Assembly (NCBI GenBank): GCA_018712725.1
Contig: DVGN01000071.1
Span: forward strand, 1-39,189
Direction of reading: 5' to 3'
Source: Candidatus Scatosoma pullicola
Lineage (GTDB): Bacteria > Bacillota > Clostridia > Christensenellales > Borkfalkiaceae
DNA length: 39,189 bases
Each line of letters begins with the position of its first letter. The first letter of the stretch is position 1. The notes under the pieces are model-generated. The model was not told the origin of the DNA, did no database searches, and worked only from the letters and a program-made list of their open reading frames with translations. A program made the translations under genes and the position numbers. Positions 27,218-36,153 of this stretch are shown here, piece after piece.

Positions 27218-29374
27218 GTGGAAGTTCTGGTGGCAAAGAGCGGCGGATTTTGCCGCGGCGTAAAAAAGGCGGTGGATACGGCGTTTTCCGTCGATCCGGA
27301 GAACACATATATTTTCGGCGAGATCATCCACAACAAAGAGGTGGTTGACGCCATCACGAAGCGCGGGATCGTCACGGCGGAAAGCCTTTCGGAAGTGCCC
27401 GACGGCGCGACCCTCATCATCCGTTCGCACGGCGCCGGAAAAGCGGTGTACGACGAATGCGCCGCGCGCGGGATCAAAGTGGTGGACTGCACCTGCGAAT
27501 TCGTCCGCCGGACGCAGAAGATCGTAAAGGAACAGCACGAAGCCGGGAACGCGATCGTCATCGTGGGGGAGAGGACGCATCCCGAAGTGGTCGGGCTGAA
27601 CGGCTGGTGCGAAAACAGCGCCTGTATTTTTTCCTCCGAAGAGGACGATTTTTCCGTTTTGCCCGAAAAAAAGTGCTGTGTGGTCGCCCAAACGACCTAT
27701 TCCCGCGAAAAATTTGAAAAAATTATTAAAATTATTAAAGATAGACGTGGAAAAACAGTTGAAGTTTTCCAAACAATTTGCTATACTACTATAGGACGCC
27801 AGAACGAAGCGGAGAAACTCGCACGGCAGTGCGACGCGATGTTGGTCATCGGCGGTCTGAACAGCAGCAATACGGGAAAACTTTACGAGATATGCAAAAA
27901 GTACTGTAAACACGTTTTCCGCATGCGCAATTCGGACGATCTCGATTACGCGGCGCTCAAAGGATTCGGAAAGGTAGGTATCGTCACGGGTGCAAGCACC
28001 CCTGACGCGCAAACTCAGGAGGTTCTCTTAAAAATGGAAATGGAAACAGAAGCGAAAGCGACGATGGAACAGGACGTTGCGAACATTGACAACCCCGCGC
28101 CGGCTGCCGAACAGCCCGCCGCAAGCGTTGACAATCAAGCGACGATGGAAGAAGTCGTTGCGAACATGGACAGTCAGCCGAAGTTCAAGAAAGGTCAGCT
28201 GATCACTGCCACGATCTCCGTCGCGGACGACGCCGGAATTGCCGTGCTCCTTCCCAACACCAAAAAGGAAGTGCTGCTCGACAAGGACGAAGTGGACTGC
28301 GAAGTCTACAACAAGGAAGACTATGCGTCCAAGGTCGGCGAAGAGATCGAACTTATGGTGATGTCCGTGAATCCCGTCAAGCTCTCTCAGAAGATGATCA
28401 AGAAGGTCAAGGAAGAGGAAGCCATGATTGCCGACATCGAAGAGGGCAAGGAATTTTCGATCGTCTGCACGGGATACAATAAGGGCGGTCTGACGGGCGA
28501 GCTCGGTTCCTATACGGTGTTTGTCCCCGCGCGGGAAATCCGGTCGGGCTACGTCAAGGAGCTGGAGAAGTACGTCGGCAAAAAGCTCCGGCTCAGAAAG
28601 ATCGAGATCAAGCGCGATCGCAGAGTGCCCGAGATCATCGCTTCGCAGCGCGTCATCATCGAAGAGGAAAAAGCCGCCAGAGAAGCCGCCAAAGCGGCGA
28701 AAGAAGCGGAGTTCTTCGCGAACATTCACGTCGGCGACATCGTCGAAGGCAAGGTGGAAAGGGTCACCGGCTTCGGCGCGTTCGTCTCCGTGAACGGTTT
28801 TGACTGCCTCGCGCACATTTCCGACCTCTCCTGGACGGGGGTGAAAGCGGTTACCGACGTGCTTGAAATCGGCAAGAAGTACCAGTTCAAGGTGCTGAAA
28901 GTGGACGAGGAGAACAAGAAGGTCTCCATCGGCTACAAACAGCTTCAGCCTCAGCCTTGGGATCTTGCGGCGGAGAAATATGCGGAAGGCGACGTCATTC
29001 ACGGCAAGGTCGTCCGCATCGTTCCCTTCGGCGCTTTCGTCGAAGTGGAAAAGGGAATCGACGGGCTCGTTCACGTTTCCCAGATCTCCCACGAATATCT
29101 CGAAAATCCGACGACCGCGCTGAGCATCGGCGAAGAGATCGACGCGAAAATCCTTCGTCTCGACTGCGCGGAAAAGAAGATGAATCTTTCCATCAAAGCG
29201 CTGGAACCCAAGCCCGAAAACGTCGGCAGCCGCAGGGCGCCGAGAGGAGAGGGCGAAGAGGGCAAAGTCCGCACGCGCAGAGCGGGCAAGGACAGACCCG
29301 AAGACGAGTACACCGAATGGAACGAAGACGGCGTCGGCGGCGCTTCCATCGCCGAGATGCTCAAAAACTCCTGA
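27218..29374 (+). CDS. bifunctional 4-hydroxy-3-methylbut-2-enyl diphosphate reductase / S1 RNA-binding (30S ribosomal protein S1-like) protein
   Basis: IspH: VLVAKSGGFCRGVKKAVDTA, IRSHGAGKAVYDECAARGIKVVDCTCEFV, GLNSSNTGKLYEICK, TGASTPD. Then S1 domains (GDIVEGKVERVTGFGAFVSVNGFDCLAHISDLSW; GDVIHGKVVRIVPFGAFVEVEKGIDGLVHVSQIS). GTG start at 27218. Confidence 0.95.
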   Translation: MEVLVAKSGGFCRGVKKAVDTAFSVDPENTYIFGEIIHNKEVVDAITKRGIVTAESLSEVPDGATLIIRSHGAGKAVYDECAARGIKVVDCTCEFVRRTQKIVKEQHEAGNAIVIVGERTHPEVVGLNGWCENSACIFSSEEDDFSVLPEKKCCVVAQTTYSREKFEKIIKIIKDRRGKTVEVFQTICYTTIGRQNEAEKLARQCDAMLVIGGLNSSNTGKLYEICKKYCKHVFRMRNSDDLDYAALKGFGKVGIVTGASTPDAQTQEVLLKMEMETEAKATMEQDVANIDNPAPAAEQPAASVDNQATMEEVVANMDSQPKFKKGQLITATISVADDAGIAVLLPNTKKEVLLDKDEVDCEVYNKEDYASKVGEEIELMVMSVNPVKLSQKMIKKVKEEEAMIADIEEGKEFSIVCTGYNKGGLTGELGSYTVFVPAREIRSGYVKELEKYVGKKLRLRKIEIKRDRRVPEIIASQRVIIEEEKAAREAAKAAKEAEFFANIHVGDIVEGKVERVTGFGAFVSVNGFDCLAHISDLSWTGVKAVTDVLEIGKKYQFKVLKVDEENKKVSIGYKQLQPQPWDLAAEKYAEGDVIHGKVVRIVPFGAFVEVEKGIDGLVHVSQISHEYLENPTTALSIGEEIDAKILRLDCAEKKMNLSIKALEPKPENVGSRRAPRGEGEEGKVRTRRAGKDRPEDEYTEWNEDGVGGASIAEMLKNS
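27759..27787 (+). promoter_or_regulatory. possible internal promoter within the ispH part of the fusion
   Basis: TTGAAG-17 bp-TATACT in a locally AT-rich stretch. Confidence 0.4.
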
Positions 29375-29402
29375 GAACAGCAAAAAGGTCAGATCAGATA
29401 CA

Positions 29403-29440
29403 AAAAGTCCGCTTTTACCGATTAAAAGCGGGCTTTTTCG
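29403..29440 (+). terminator. intrinsic terminator
   Basis: AAAAGTCCGCTTTTA-N-TAAAAGCGGGCTTTTT. Confidence 0.75.
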
Positions 29441-29490
29441 TTTATATATAACTGTTGAAAATTTGGTCAACAGAAGGAGTCAATACAAAC

Positions 29491-31419
29491 ATGATGGAAG
29501 AAAAACAGGGCAACATAAAAATTTCCAGCGAAAACATGATGCCGATCATCAAGAAATGGCTGTATTCGGACAAGGATATTTTCCTGCGCGAAATCGTCGC
29601 CAACGGCGTGGACGCCATCACCAAGTTCAAAAAGCTCGTCGATATGGGGGAAGCGTCCATGGCGCCGGGAGAAGAATACCGGATCAACGTCTATACCGAC
29701 GAAAAGGCAAAGACGCTGACGGTGGAGGACAACGGTCTGGGCATGACCGCCGAAGAGGTGGAGAAATACATCACGCAGATCGCTTTTTCGGGCGCGGAGG
29801 ACTTCTTGCAGAAATATGAAAATGCGTCGGGGGACGGGATCATCGGCCATTTCGGTCTGGGATTCTATTCGGCGTACATGGTCTCTTCCGACGTGGAAAT
29901 CTTCACGAAGAGCTATAAGGACGAACCCGCCGTGCATTGGGAATCGGACGGCAATTCCACCTATACCATATCGGAAACGGACAAGTCCGACCGCGGCACG
30001 AAGATCGTCATGCACCTCGCGGAGGGAGAGGAGGAGTTCCTCAAAGAATACCGCATCCGCGAGCTTCTGCGCAAATACTGCTCGTTCATGCCCTATAACA
30101 TCTATCTGAACCCGAAGAATCCGAAGGGGATCGCTGAGGAAAAAGCCGCGGAAGAAGAGGCGAAGGACGCCGCGGAAGGGGAAGGCAAAGAGGAGAACAA
30201 GAAGGAGACGAAGGTTGAAGACAAGCCGATCAACAACACGTCGCCCCTTTATCTCAAAGATCCGAAGGACTGCACGGAGGAGGAATATAAGGATTTCTAC
30301 CGCGATACCTTCATGGACTACAACGAGCCGCTGTTCTGGATTCATCTGAACATGGATTATCCCTTCCGCCTAAAAGGCATTCTGTATTTTCCGAAGGTGA
30401 AGAAACAGCAGGTGCAGCTGGAAAAGGGACAGGTCAAGCTGTATTGCAATCAGGTATTCATCGCGGACAACATCAAGGAAGTCATTCCCGAATTCCTGAT
30501 GCTCCTGAACGGCGTCATCGACTGCCCGGACATCCCCTTGAACGTCTCGCGCAGTTTCTTGCAGAACGACAGGCAGGTGCAGAAGATATCCAAGCACATC
30601 ACCAAGAAGGTCGCCGACAAGCTGAACGCCCTCTTCAAAAACGACAGAACGAAATACGAAGAATGCTGGAAGGATATTTCGACGTTCATCAAATTCGGCT
30701 GCATCAAGGACGAAGAATTTTACGACAAGGTAAAGGACATCGTCATCTTCCGCAATCTGGCGGGCGAATACAAGCCGCTGTCCGACTGTTTCGGCGAAGA
30801 GGTGAGCGACGAAGACGCCGGAAAGGGGGTACAGCCCAAAGCCGTCTATTACGTCTCCGACGAAGCGCAGCAGGCGCAGTATATCAGGATGTTCAAGGAG
30901 GCGGGGCTGGACGCGATCGTCTGCGACGCCTTCATCGATCCGCACTTCATCAGTTTCGTGGAGTATAAAAATCCCCGCCGCTGCCGTTTCGTGCGCATCG
31001 ACGCGGACGTGGACGGCGCTTTGAAGAGCGATGAAGAGGTCAAGGCGGACGATCACAAAGACCTTATCGACCTCTTCAAAAAGGAACTCGTCAATAAGGA
31101 CATCGCGGTGAAGGCGGAAAAGTTCAAGAGCGACAAATTGCCCGCCGTCGTGAACGTCGAAGAATTCATGCGCCGGATGTCCGAAATGAATACCTTCTAC
31201 GGCATGGACGAATCGGACGTCATGAAGAACGCGACGCTCGTGCTCAATCTGTCCAATCCGATCGTGGCGGGAATCCTCTCCCAGCCGGAGGAAAAACAGA
31301 AGGTCATCGTCAATCAGATCTATTATCTGGCGATGCTCTCCTACAAAAAGCTCACGCCGGACGAGCTGTCCGCTTTCGTGGAAGAAAGCACCCGGCTTCT
31401 CGAAGATTATACCAAGTAA
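29491..31419 (+). CDS. htpG: molecular chaperone HtpG (Hsp90)
   Basis: DIFLREIVANGVDAITKFKKL, VEDNGLGMTAEEVEKYI, GHFGLGFYSAYMVS, DCPDIPLNVSRSFLQNDRQVQKI. Confidence 0.96.
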   Translation: MMEEKQGNIKISSENMMPIIKKWLYSDKDIFLREIVANGVDAITKFKKLVDMGEASMAPGEEYRINVYTDEKAKTLTVEDNGLGMTAEEVEKYITQIAFSGAEDFLQKYENASGDGIIGHFGLGFYSAYMVSSDVEIFTKSYKDEPAVHWESDGNSTYTISETDKSDRGTKIVMHLAEGEEEFLKEYRIRELLRKYCSFMPYNIYLNPKNPKGIAEEKAAEEEAKDAAEGEGKEENKKETKVEDKPINNTSPLYLKDPKDCTEEEYKDFYRDTFMDYNEPLFWIHLNMDYPFRLKGILYFPKVKKQQVQLEKGQVKLYCNQVFIADNIKEVIPEFLMLLNGVIDCPDIPLNVSRSFLQNDRQVQKISKHITKKVADKLNALFKNDRTKYEECWKDISTFIKFGCIKDEEFYDKVKDIVIFRNLAGEYKPLSDCFGEEVSDEDAGKGVQPKAVYYVSDEAQQAQYIRMFKEAGLDAIVCDAFIDPHFISFVEYKNPRRCRFVRIDADVDGALKSDEEVKADDHKDLIDLFKKELVNKDIAVKAEKFKSDKLPAVVNVEEFMRRMSEMNTFYGMDESDVMKNATLVLNLSNPIVAGILSQPEEKQKVIVNQIYYLAMLSYKKLTPDELSAFVEESTRLLEDYTK

Positions 31420-31444
31420 TGTAATTTTGACTGCATTTCCTCTG

Positions 31445-31481
31445 AAAGACGCTTTCCCTTGCGGGAGGGCGTCTTTTTTGT
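31445..31481 (+). terminator. intrinsic terminator after htpG
   Basis: AAAGACGC ... GCGTCTTTTTT. Confidence 0.7.
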
Positions 31482-31526
31482 ATCTTGCGGGCTTGCGGGA
31501 GCGGATTGAAAACCGAGCGGACAATC

Positions 31527-31943
31527 CCTCAGTCATGCTCCGCATGCCAGCTCCCTTTGCACAAGGGAGCCAAATATAGAGCCTCCCCTTATGGTAAGGG
31601 GAGGTGTCGAGCGGAGCGAGACGGAGGGGATAAGAAGGTCGGCTTTCGATAGTGCAAATTTGAAACGCTGAGATAAATCTGCAAAAAGGGTATCACTTGT
31701 TATGCTCTTTTTGCCCTTACGAAATGCGGAGCATGAGCAGGAAAGGAAGGGAACTTTGCCCCAACGGGGCAAAGAGGGAGGCGCGATATAGCGGAGCAGC
31801 GCTCCGCGCGCACGCGGTTGTCTCTCCGTTAAATCTTTTCTGCAGATTCTCGTACCATTTTTCCGCGAAAAAATGGTACGAAACAAAATGTAAGGGGAGG
31901 TGTCGAGCGGAGCGAGACGGAGGGGATAAGAAGGTCGGCTTTC
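31527..31943. repeat. composite intergenic repeat region flanked by a 54-bp exact direct repeat
   Basis: GTAAGGGGAGGTGTCGAGCGGAGCGAGACGGAGGGGATAAGAAGGTCGGCTTTC at 31594-31647 and 31890-31943. Internal hairpins AGCTCCCTTTGCACAAGGGAGC, CCTCCCCTTATGGTAAGGGGAGG, CTTTGCCCCAACGGGGCAAAG and TCGTACCATTTTTCCGCGAAAAAATGGTACGA. Confidence 0.85.
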
Positions 31944-32052
31944 AATGGCGTAAAACGAAATCCCTACATCAATCCGTCAAAAGGTATTGAAGGGAAAAAA
32001 CAACGAAAAAGATTTTGCGCGGAAGTTCTATTCGGACAAGCACGGGCATATA

Positions 32053-32916
32053 ATGATACAAATGCTGGGATTTCTTCCGAACAGAATCCGGGAGGCGCTC
32101 AGGCGCCTGAACGCCCGCAAGGTATATGAGATCCGCCTGCGCGCGGGAAAGCCCGTCCGTATCAATTACGAGGGGAAATACCGGTATCTGGGCGAATACG
32201 GCGTGACGGACAAGTCCTCCTCCGCGCTCACCGTGTCCCTTGCCGAGATCGGCGACGTCGTGTTTTCCGCCGGAAAATTTTCCGTCTATTCGGTGGAAGA
32301 GCAGCTCCGGCAGGGCTTTCTGACCGCGGACTGCGGGGAGCGGATAGGGCTCGCGGGGCAATATGTGTCCGAAAAGGGAAAGCCGCTCGCCATGCGGGAT
32401 TTTACCTCCCTCTGCATCCGGGTCCCGCACGAAATAGAGGGCTGCGGCGACGAAATTTACGACGAATGCCTGCAAGGCGGTCTGCGCAGCGTCCTCGTCA
32501 TGTCTCCGCCGGGCATCGGCAAGACGACGATTTTGCGGGATCTGAGCCGCCGTCTCAGCCGGGAGACGGAAAAAAACATTCTCGTCTGCGACGAACGCGG
32601 AGAAATATCCGCGGGGGACACGGGAGATACGAGCGACGTTTTGCTGTTCGCGGACAAGGCGACCGCGTTTGAAGCGGGAATCCGCGCGATGCGGCCGGAC
32701 GTCATGATCACGGACGAGCTGTCCGACGCGGATTGCGCCGCCGTCCGGCGGGCGATCGACGGCGGCGTGAAAGTCATCGCCTCCGCGCATTTCGGCGGGA
32801 TGGAGGAATTGCGGCCGCCCTTCGTCGGACTTTTTGAAAGGTATGCTCTGTTGGACGTCCGGTCGGTCGGAAAACTTTCGGGCATTTACGACGAACGGGG
32901 GCGGAAACTGCGGTGA
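32053..32916 (+). CDS. spoIIIAA: stage III sporulation protein AA (start codon uncertain; frame open from 31987)
   Basis: GFLPNRIREALRRLNARKVYEIRLRAGKPVRI, Walker A SPPGIGKTTILRDLSRRLS, CDERGEISAG, MRPDVMITDEL; followed by the spoIIIAB-AH array. Confidence 0.93.
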   Translation: MIQMLGFLPNRIREALRRLNARKVYEIRLRAGKPVRINYEGKYRYLGEYGVTDKSSSALTVSLAEIGDVVFSAGKFSVYSVEEQLRQGFLTADCGERIGLAGQYVSEKGKPLAMRDFTSLCIRVPHEIEGCGDEIYDECLQGGLRSVLVMSPPGIGKTTILRDLSRRLSRETEKNILVCDERGEISAGDTGDTSDVLLFADKATAFEAGIRAMRPDVMITDELSDADCAAVRRAIDGGVKVIASAHFGGMEELRPPFVGLFERYALLDVRSVGKLSGIYDERGRKLR

Positions 32917-32923
32917 AAGGGCC

Positions 32924-33403
32924 ATGATCAAATTTATTCTCGGCGCGGCGATCGTCTGTTTTACGAGTTTTTGCGGATATGTATTCGCGAAGAAATACCG
33001 CCGCCGCAAAAATTTTTTCGCACAGATGAACGAATTCAACGAGCGCTTTTTAAGCGAAATCGCCTATTACCGCCGCCCGGTGGAAGAATTCGCGGGCAGA
33101 TACGAATACAAGGGAGATTTCGAAATTCTTCTTTCCTCTTTTCTCGATTCTCTGGGGGAGGAAGACGCCGGTCCGCTTCCGGTTTTTTCCTTCCTGACGG
33201 CGGACGAAACGGGGTTCGTGAAAGACTATTTTCTCATGGTCGGCAAAGGGGACAGCGCGTCGCAGAGCGCCTATTTCACCTCCGTGAAGGGGACGCTCGG
33301 CGAATATCGGAAAAAGAGCGCCGACGAATGCAGGCGATACGGGGATCTGTATCTGAAACTCGGATTTCTGTTCGGATTGATGATCCTCGTACTCATCGTA
33401 TAG
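32924..33403 (+). CDS. spoIIIAB: stage III sporulation protein AB
   Basis: Position in the spoIIIA operon, N-terminal TM, size and conserved GDSASQSAYF..Y..LGFLFGLMILVLIV tail. Confidence 0.88.
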   Translation: MIKFILGAAIVCFTSFCGYVFAKKYRRRKNFFAQMNEFNERFLSEIAYYRRPVEEFAGRYEYKGDFEILLSSFLDSLGEEDAGPLPVFSFLTADETGFVKDYFLMVGKGDSASQSAYFTSVKGTLGEYRKKSADECRRYGDLYLKLGFLFGLMILVLIV

Positions 33404-33406
33404 ATT

Positions 33407-33604
33407 ATGGATATTTCGATACTTTTCAAAATCGCCGCCGTCGGCATCATCGTCACCGTGATTTGCCAGATCCTCAAAAAATCCGATCGGGACGACATCG
33501 CCACCGTCGTGAGCATCGTCGGTCTTCTTCTCGTTCTCGGCATCGTCGTCAGCATGGTGGGAGATCTGTTCGGTCAGATACGGGACATTTTCGGTCTTAC
33601 GTAG
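33407..33604 (+). CDS. spoIIIAC: stage III sporulation protein AC
   Basis: 65 aa, two TM segments, ILFKIAAVGIIVTVICQILKKSDRDDIA. Confidence 0.92.
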   Translation: MDISILFKIAAVGIIVTVICQILKKSDRDDIATVVSIVGLLLVLGIVVSMVGDLFGQIRDIFGLT

Positions 33605-33643
33605 CAATGCCGTGAAATTGCGGGACAAGCAGAGGAGTTTACC

Positions 33644-34036
33644 ATGGAAATTTTCAGAATCATAGGGGTGGCGTTCGTCACCGCGGTCGCGGCGATCGTG
33701 CTGAAATGCAGCAAGCCCGAACTTTCTTTTGCCGTCACCGTCACGGGCGTCGTCATCATCCTCATCTTCGTGGCGGACATGCTGCAAAATACCGTCAACA
33801 TCATCTCATCGATCGCCGGGATGACGGGGATCGAAAACGGACTCATCAAGATCCTTTTGAAGATCGTGGGGATCGGGTATCTCACCGAATTCAGCGCCGG
33901 GCTTTTAAACGACTTCGGAAGCAATGCGGTCGCGGATAAAGTCACGCTCGCGGGGAAGCTCACCATTCTGGTTTTATCCCTCCCCGTCATCGAAAGCGTT
34001 CTGGGACTCATCCGCGGATTTTTGGAACTCGTATGA
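33644..34036 (+). CDS. spoIIIAD: stage III sporulation protein AD
   Basis: VTGVVIILIFVADML..LLKIVGIGYLTEFSAGLLNDFGSNAVADKVTLAGKLTILVLSLPVIESVL. Confidence 0.93.
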   Translation: MEIFRIIGVAFVTAVAAIVLKCSKPELSFAVTVTGVVIILIFVADMLQNTVNIISSIAGMTGIENGLIKILLKIVGIGYLTEFSAGLLNDFGSNAVADKVTLAGKLTILVLSLPVIESVLGLIRGFLELV

Positions 34037-34044
34037 CAGACATA
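34032..34044. repeat. single unit of the palindromic family at the spoIIIAD/spoIIIAE junction
   Basis: TATGACAGACATA, spanning the spoIIIAE start codon; only a weak partner follows at +17. Confidence 0.45.
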
Positions 34045-35265
34045 GTTTCATGTTTGCCCGTATGGGGGCGCAAGAGGAAAAAAAGAGGGCGGAAAAAGGC
34101 TTTTTTCATCCTGGCCGGCATATTTGTCTGCTTATTTCTGTTGCTGAATATGACAGGCATAGTATTCCCTTCCGCGGAGGAGACGGACGGGCGGGAGGAA
34201 CTCAACGAAAGCATTCTCGAACAGATCGGAGAGCTGGATATAGAAGCCTTGCAGGAATACGTGGATTCGCTGGAAGGTTTTTCGGACGAGAGCGTGGCGG
34301 ACAGGCTATATGATTACATCAAGGGGGAAGCGTTCGACTACGGAAGTTTTGCTTCGCAGATGCTGGATGTCTTTTTCGGCGACATAAAGCAGATGCTTCC
34401 GGCGTTTGCGTGTATCTGCGCCGTCTCCCTCCTGTGCGGGCTGCTGTCGTCGGTGAAGAGCGGCTTTACCGATCCTTCTTCGGCGGACATGATCTTTCTC
34501 ATCTGCTATGCGGCGGCGCTCATCCCCGTCCTTTCGGTGCTTACGGAGTGTTTTTCGAAAGCGGGGGAATGCGTGGACTCGATGCGGGAACAGATGCAGA
34601 TCGTCTATCCGCTCCTTCTGACGCTGATGGCGGCGGGGGGCGGGAGCGTTTCCGCCGCGATTTACCGGCCGGCGGTGAGTTTTCTGAGTACGGCGCTCGT
34701 CTCCCTCGTCTCGGGTGTCGTGCTGCCGCTCACGATTGCGATCATCGCCTTTTCGATGGCGGGGAATTTTACGTCGGAACTCAGACTCAACAAGTTTTCC
34801 GCCTTTTTCAAGAGCATCAACAAATGGATCATGGGCGCGGGGATCTCCGTTTTCGGCCTCTTTCTCACGGTGCAGGGGCTGACATCCGCGACGTACGACG
34901 GAATCGTGCGGCAGGCGGCGAAATACGCGATCGGAACGGGAGTGCCCATCGTGGGCGGCTTTCTGTCGGGCGGGTTCGATCTCGCCGTGGCGGGGAGCAT
35001 CCTCATCAAAAATTCGCTCGGCAGCCTGAGTATCTTTCTCCTGGTCGCCGTGTTGTTCGAGCCGCTCGTGCTGCTCATCGCCGCCAATCTCTTTCTCCGC
35101 CTGACGGCAGCCGTCACGCAGCCGTTCGGGGAGAGCCGCATTTCCGATTTTTTGGGGGAGACGGCGGACAATCTCAACTATTGCACGGCGGGGCTGCTGT
35201 TTGTCGGGTTTTTGTATTTCATCAGCATCGTTCTCATCATCTGTTCTTCGGAGGTGCTGTTTTGA
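34033..35265 (+). CDS. spoIIIAE: stage III sporulation protein AE
   Basis: Multi-TM protein with GVVLPLTIAIIAFSMAGNF, KSINKWIMGAGISVFGLFLTVQGLTSATYDGIVRQAAKYAIGTGVPIVGGFLSGGFD. Confidence 0.94.
   Translation: MTDIVSCLPVWGRKRKKRGRKKAFFILAGIFVCLFLLLNMTGIVFPSAEETDGREELNESILEQIGELDIEALQEYVDSLEGFSDESVADRLYDYIKGEAFDYGSFASQMLDVFFGDIKQMLPAFACICAVSLLCGLLSSVKSGFTDPSSADMIFLICYAAALIPVLSVLTECFSKAGECVDSMREQMQIVYPLLLTLMAAGGGSVSAAIYRPAVSFLSTALVSLVSGVVLPLTIAIIAFSMAGNFTSELRLNKFSAFFKSINKWIMGAGISVFGLFLTVQGLTSATYDGIVRQAAKYAIGTGVPIVGGFLSGGFDLAVAGSILIKNSLGSLSIFLLVAVLFEPLVLLIAANLFLRLTAAVTQPFGESRISDFLGETADNLNYCTAGLLFVGFLYFISIVLIICSSEVLF
34149..34161. repeat. second single unit in spoIIIAE
   Basis: TATGACAGGCATA, 117 bp (39 codons) downstream of the 34032 unit and in the same codon phase. 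Confidence 0.4.
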
Positions 35266-35771
35266 GCGGGTATCTGCTTTCGATCGCGGGGATCGTGCTG
35301 CTCTCCGCCATCCTCTCCGTCGCACTGCCCGGCGGAAAGACGGCGAAACTCATCAAGGGGACCGCAAAACTCGCCTGCCTTTTTGTCATCCTCGCGCCCG
35401 TATTGCGCTTTTTCAAAGAGGGGGCGGAGGGCGGGGAGGGAAATTTCCCGTTTTTTTCGGGCGAAACAGTCATAGAGACGGACGGCGGTTTCATAGACTA
35501 TTGCAGCACGAAAAGAATAGAGAGCGCGGAAAAAGCGCTCGGAGAAAAACTGTCGGAGGTATTTTCCTTCCGGGCGGAAGTGACGCTCGAATGGGAATAC
35601 CGCGGTTCGCTGACGGGCGAAGATTATCAGTCTGCCTATGAAGGCAGGGAAATCCTGATCACGAAGGCGGTCGTCCGGGACCCGGACGGCGTGATCGGAG
35701 AGGAGGTGAAAAGGGAAGTGACGGAATATGTCGCCGAAGAATATGGCTGTGAAGCGGAATTCGCCGGATGA
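35262..35771 (+). CDS. spoIIIAF: stage III sporulation protein AF (TTG start overlapping the spoIIIAE stop)
   Basis: Two N-terminal TM segments (YLLSIAGIVLLSAILSVALPGGKTAKLIKGTAKLACLFVILAPVLRFF), operon position. Confidence 0.86.
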   Translation: MSGYLLSIAGIVLLSAILSVALPGGKTAKLIKGTAKLACLFVILAPVLRFFKEGAEGGEGNFPFFSGETVIETDGGFIDYCSTKRIESAEKALGEKLSEVFSFRAEVTLEWEYRGSLTGEDYQSAYEGREILITKAVVRDPDGVIGEEVKREVTEYVAEEYGCEAEFAG

Positions 35772-36138
35772 CCGGCGGGAGCGCGCCGCAAAACGCGGGG
35801 ACGCGGGCGGGCGGATACGGGACGTCCTGCTGCTCTCCGCCCTTGCGCTGCTCCTCCTGTTCGCGGTCTGGCAGATATTTTACGGGGATAAAGAGGAATC
35901 GCAGACTTATGCGGTCGGAAGCGAAAGCGAACAGAGGCTGTGCGCACTGCTTTCCGAAATCGATGGCGTGGGAGAGGTGCGGGTGATGATCTGCGAAGAC
36001 GAAAACGGCGCAGAGAGCGTCGTGGTGGTATGCGAGGGCGCCAACGACCTGCGGGTGAACATGGATATCCGCGAAGCGGTTTCCGCGGCGCTCGGGACGG
36101 ACGAAAAGTCCGTAAAGATCTATTTGATGAAAGAATAA
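35728..36138 (+). CDS. spoIIIAG: stage III sporulation protein AG
   Basis: N-terminal TM, SESEQRLCALLSEIDGVGEVRVMI..VVVVCEGANDLRVNMDIREAVSAALGTDEKSVKIYLMKE. Confidence 0.9.
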   Translation: MSPKNMAVKRNSPDDRRERAAKRGDAGGRIRDVLLLSALALLLLFAVWQIFYGDKEESQTYAVGSESEQRLCALLSEIDGVGEVRVMICEDENGAESVVVVCEGANDLRVNMDIREAVSAALGTDEKSVKIYLMKE

Positions 36139-36153
36139 AAAGGAGATAAAGCT

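Noticed and set aside
21278-30345. Long antisense ORFs over oadB, oadA, cmk, ispH-rpsA and htpG
   Set aside because: Same GC-driven antisense artefact; the plus-strand genes have clear family motifs.
31533-31886. 117-aa minus-strand ORF (MFRTIFSRKNGTRICRKDLTERQ..)
   Set aside because: Translation of the composite hairpin repeat region, not a credible protein.
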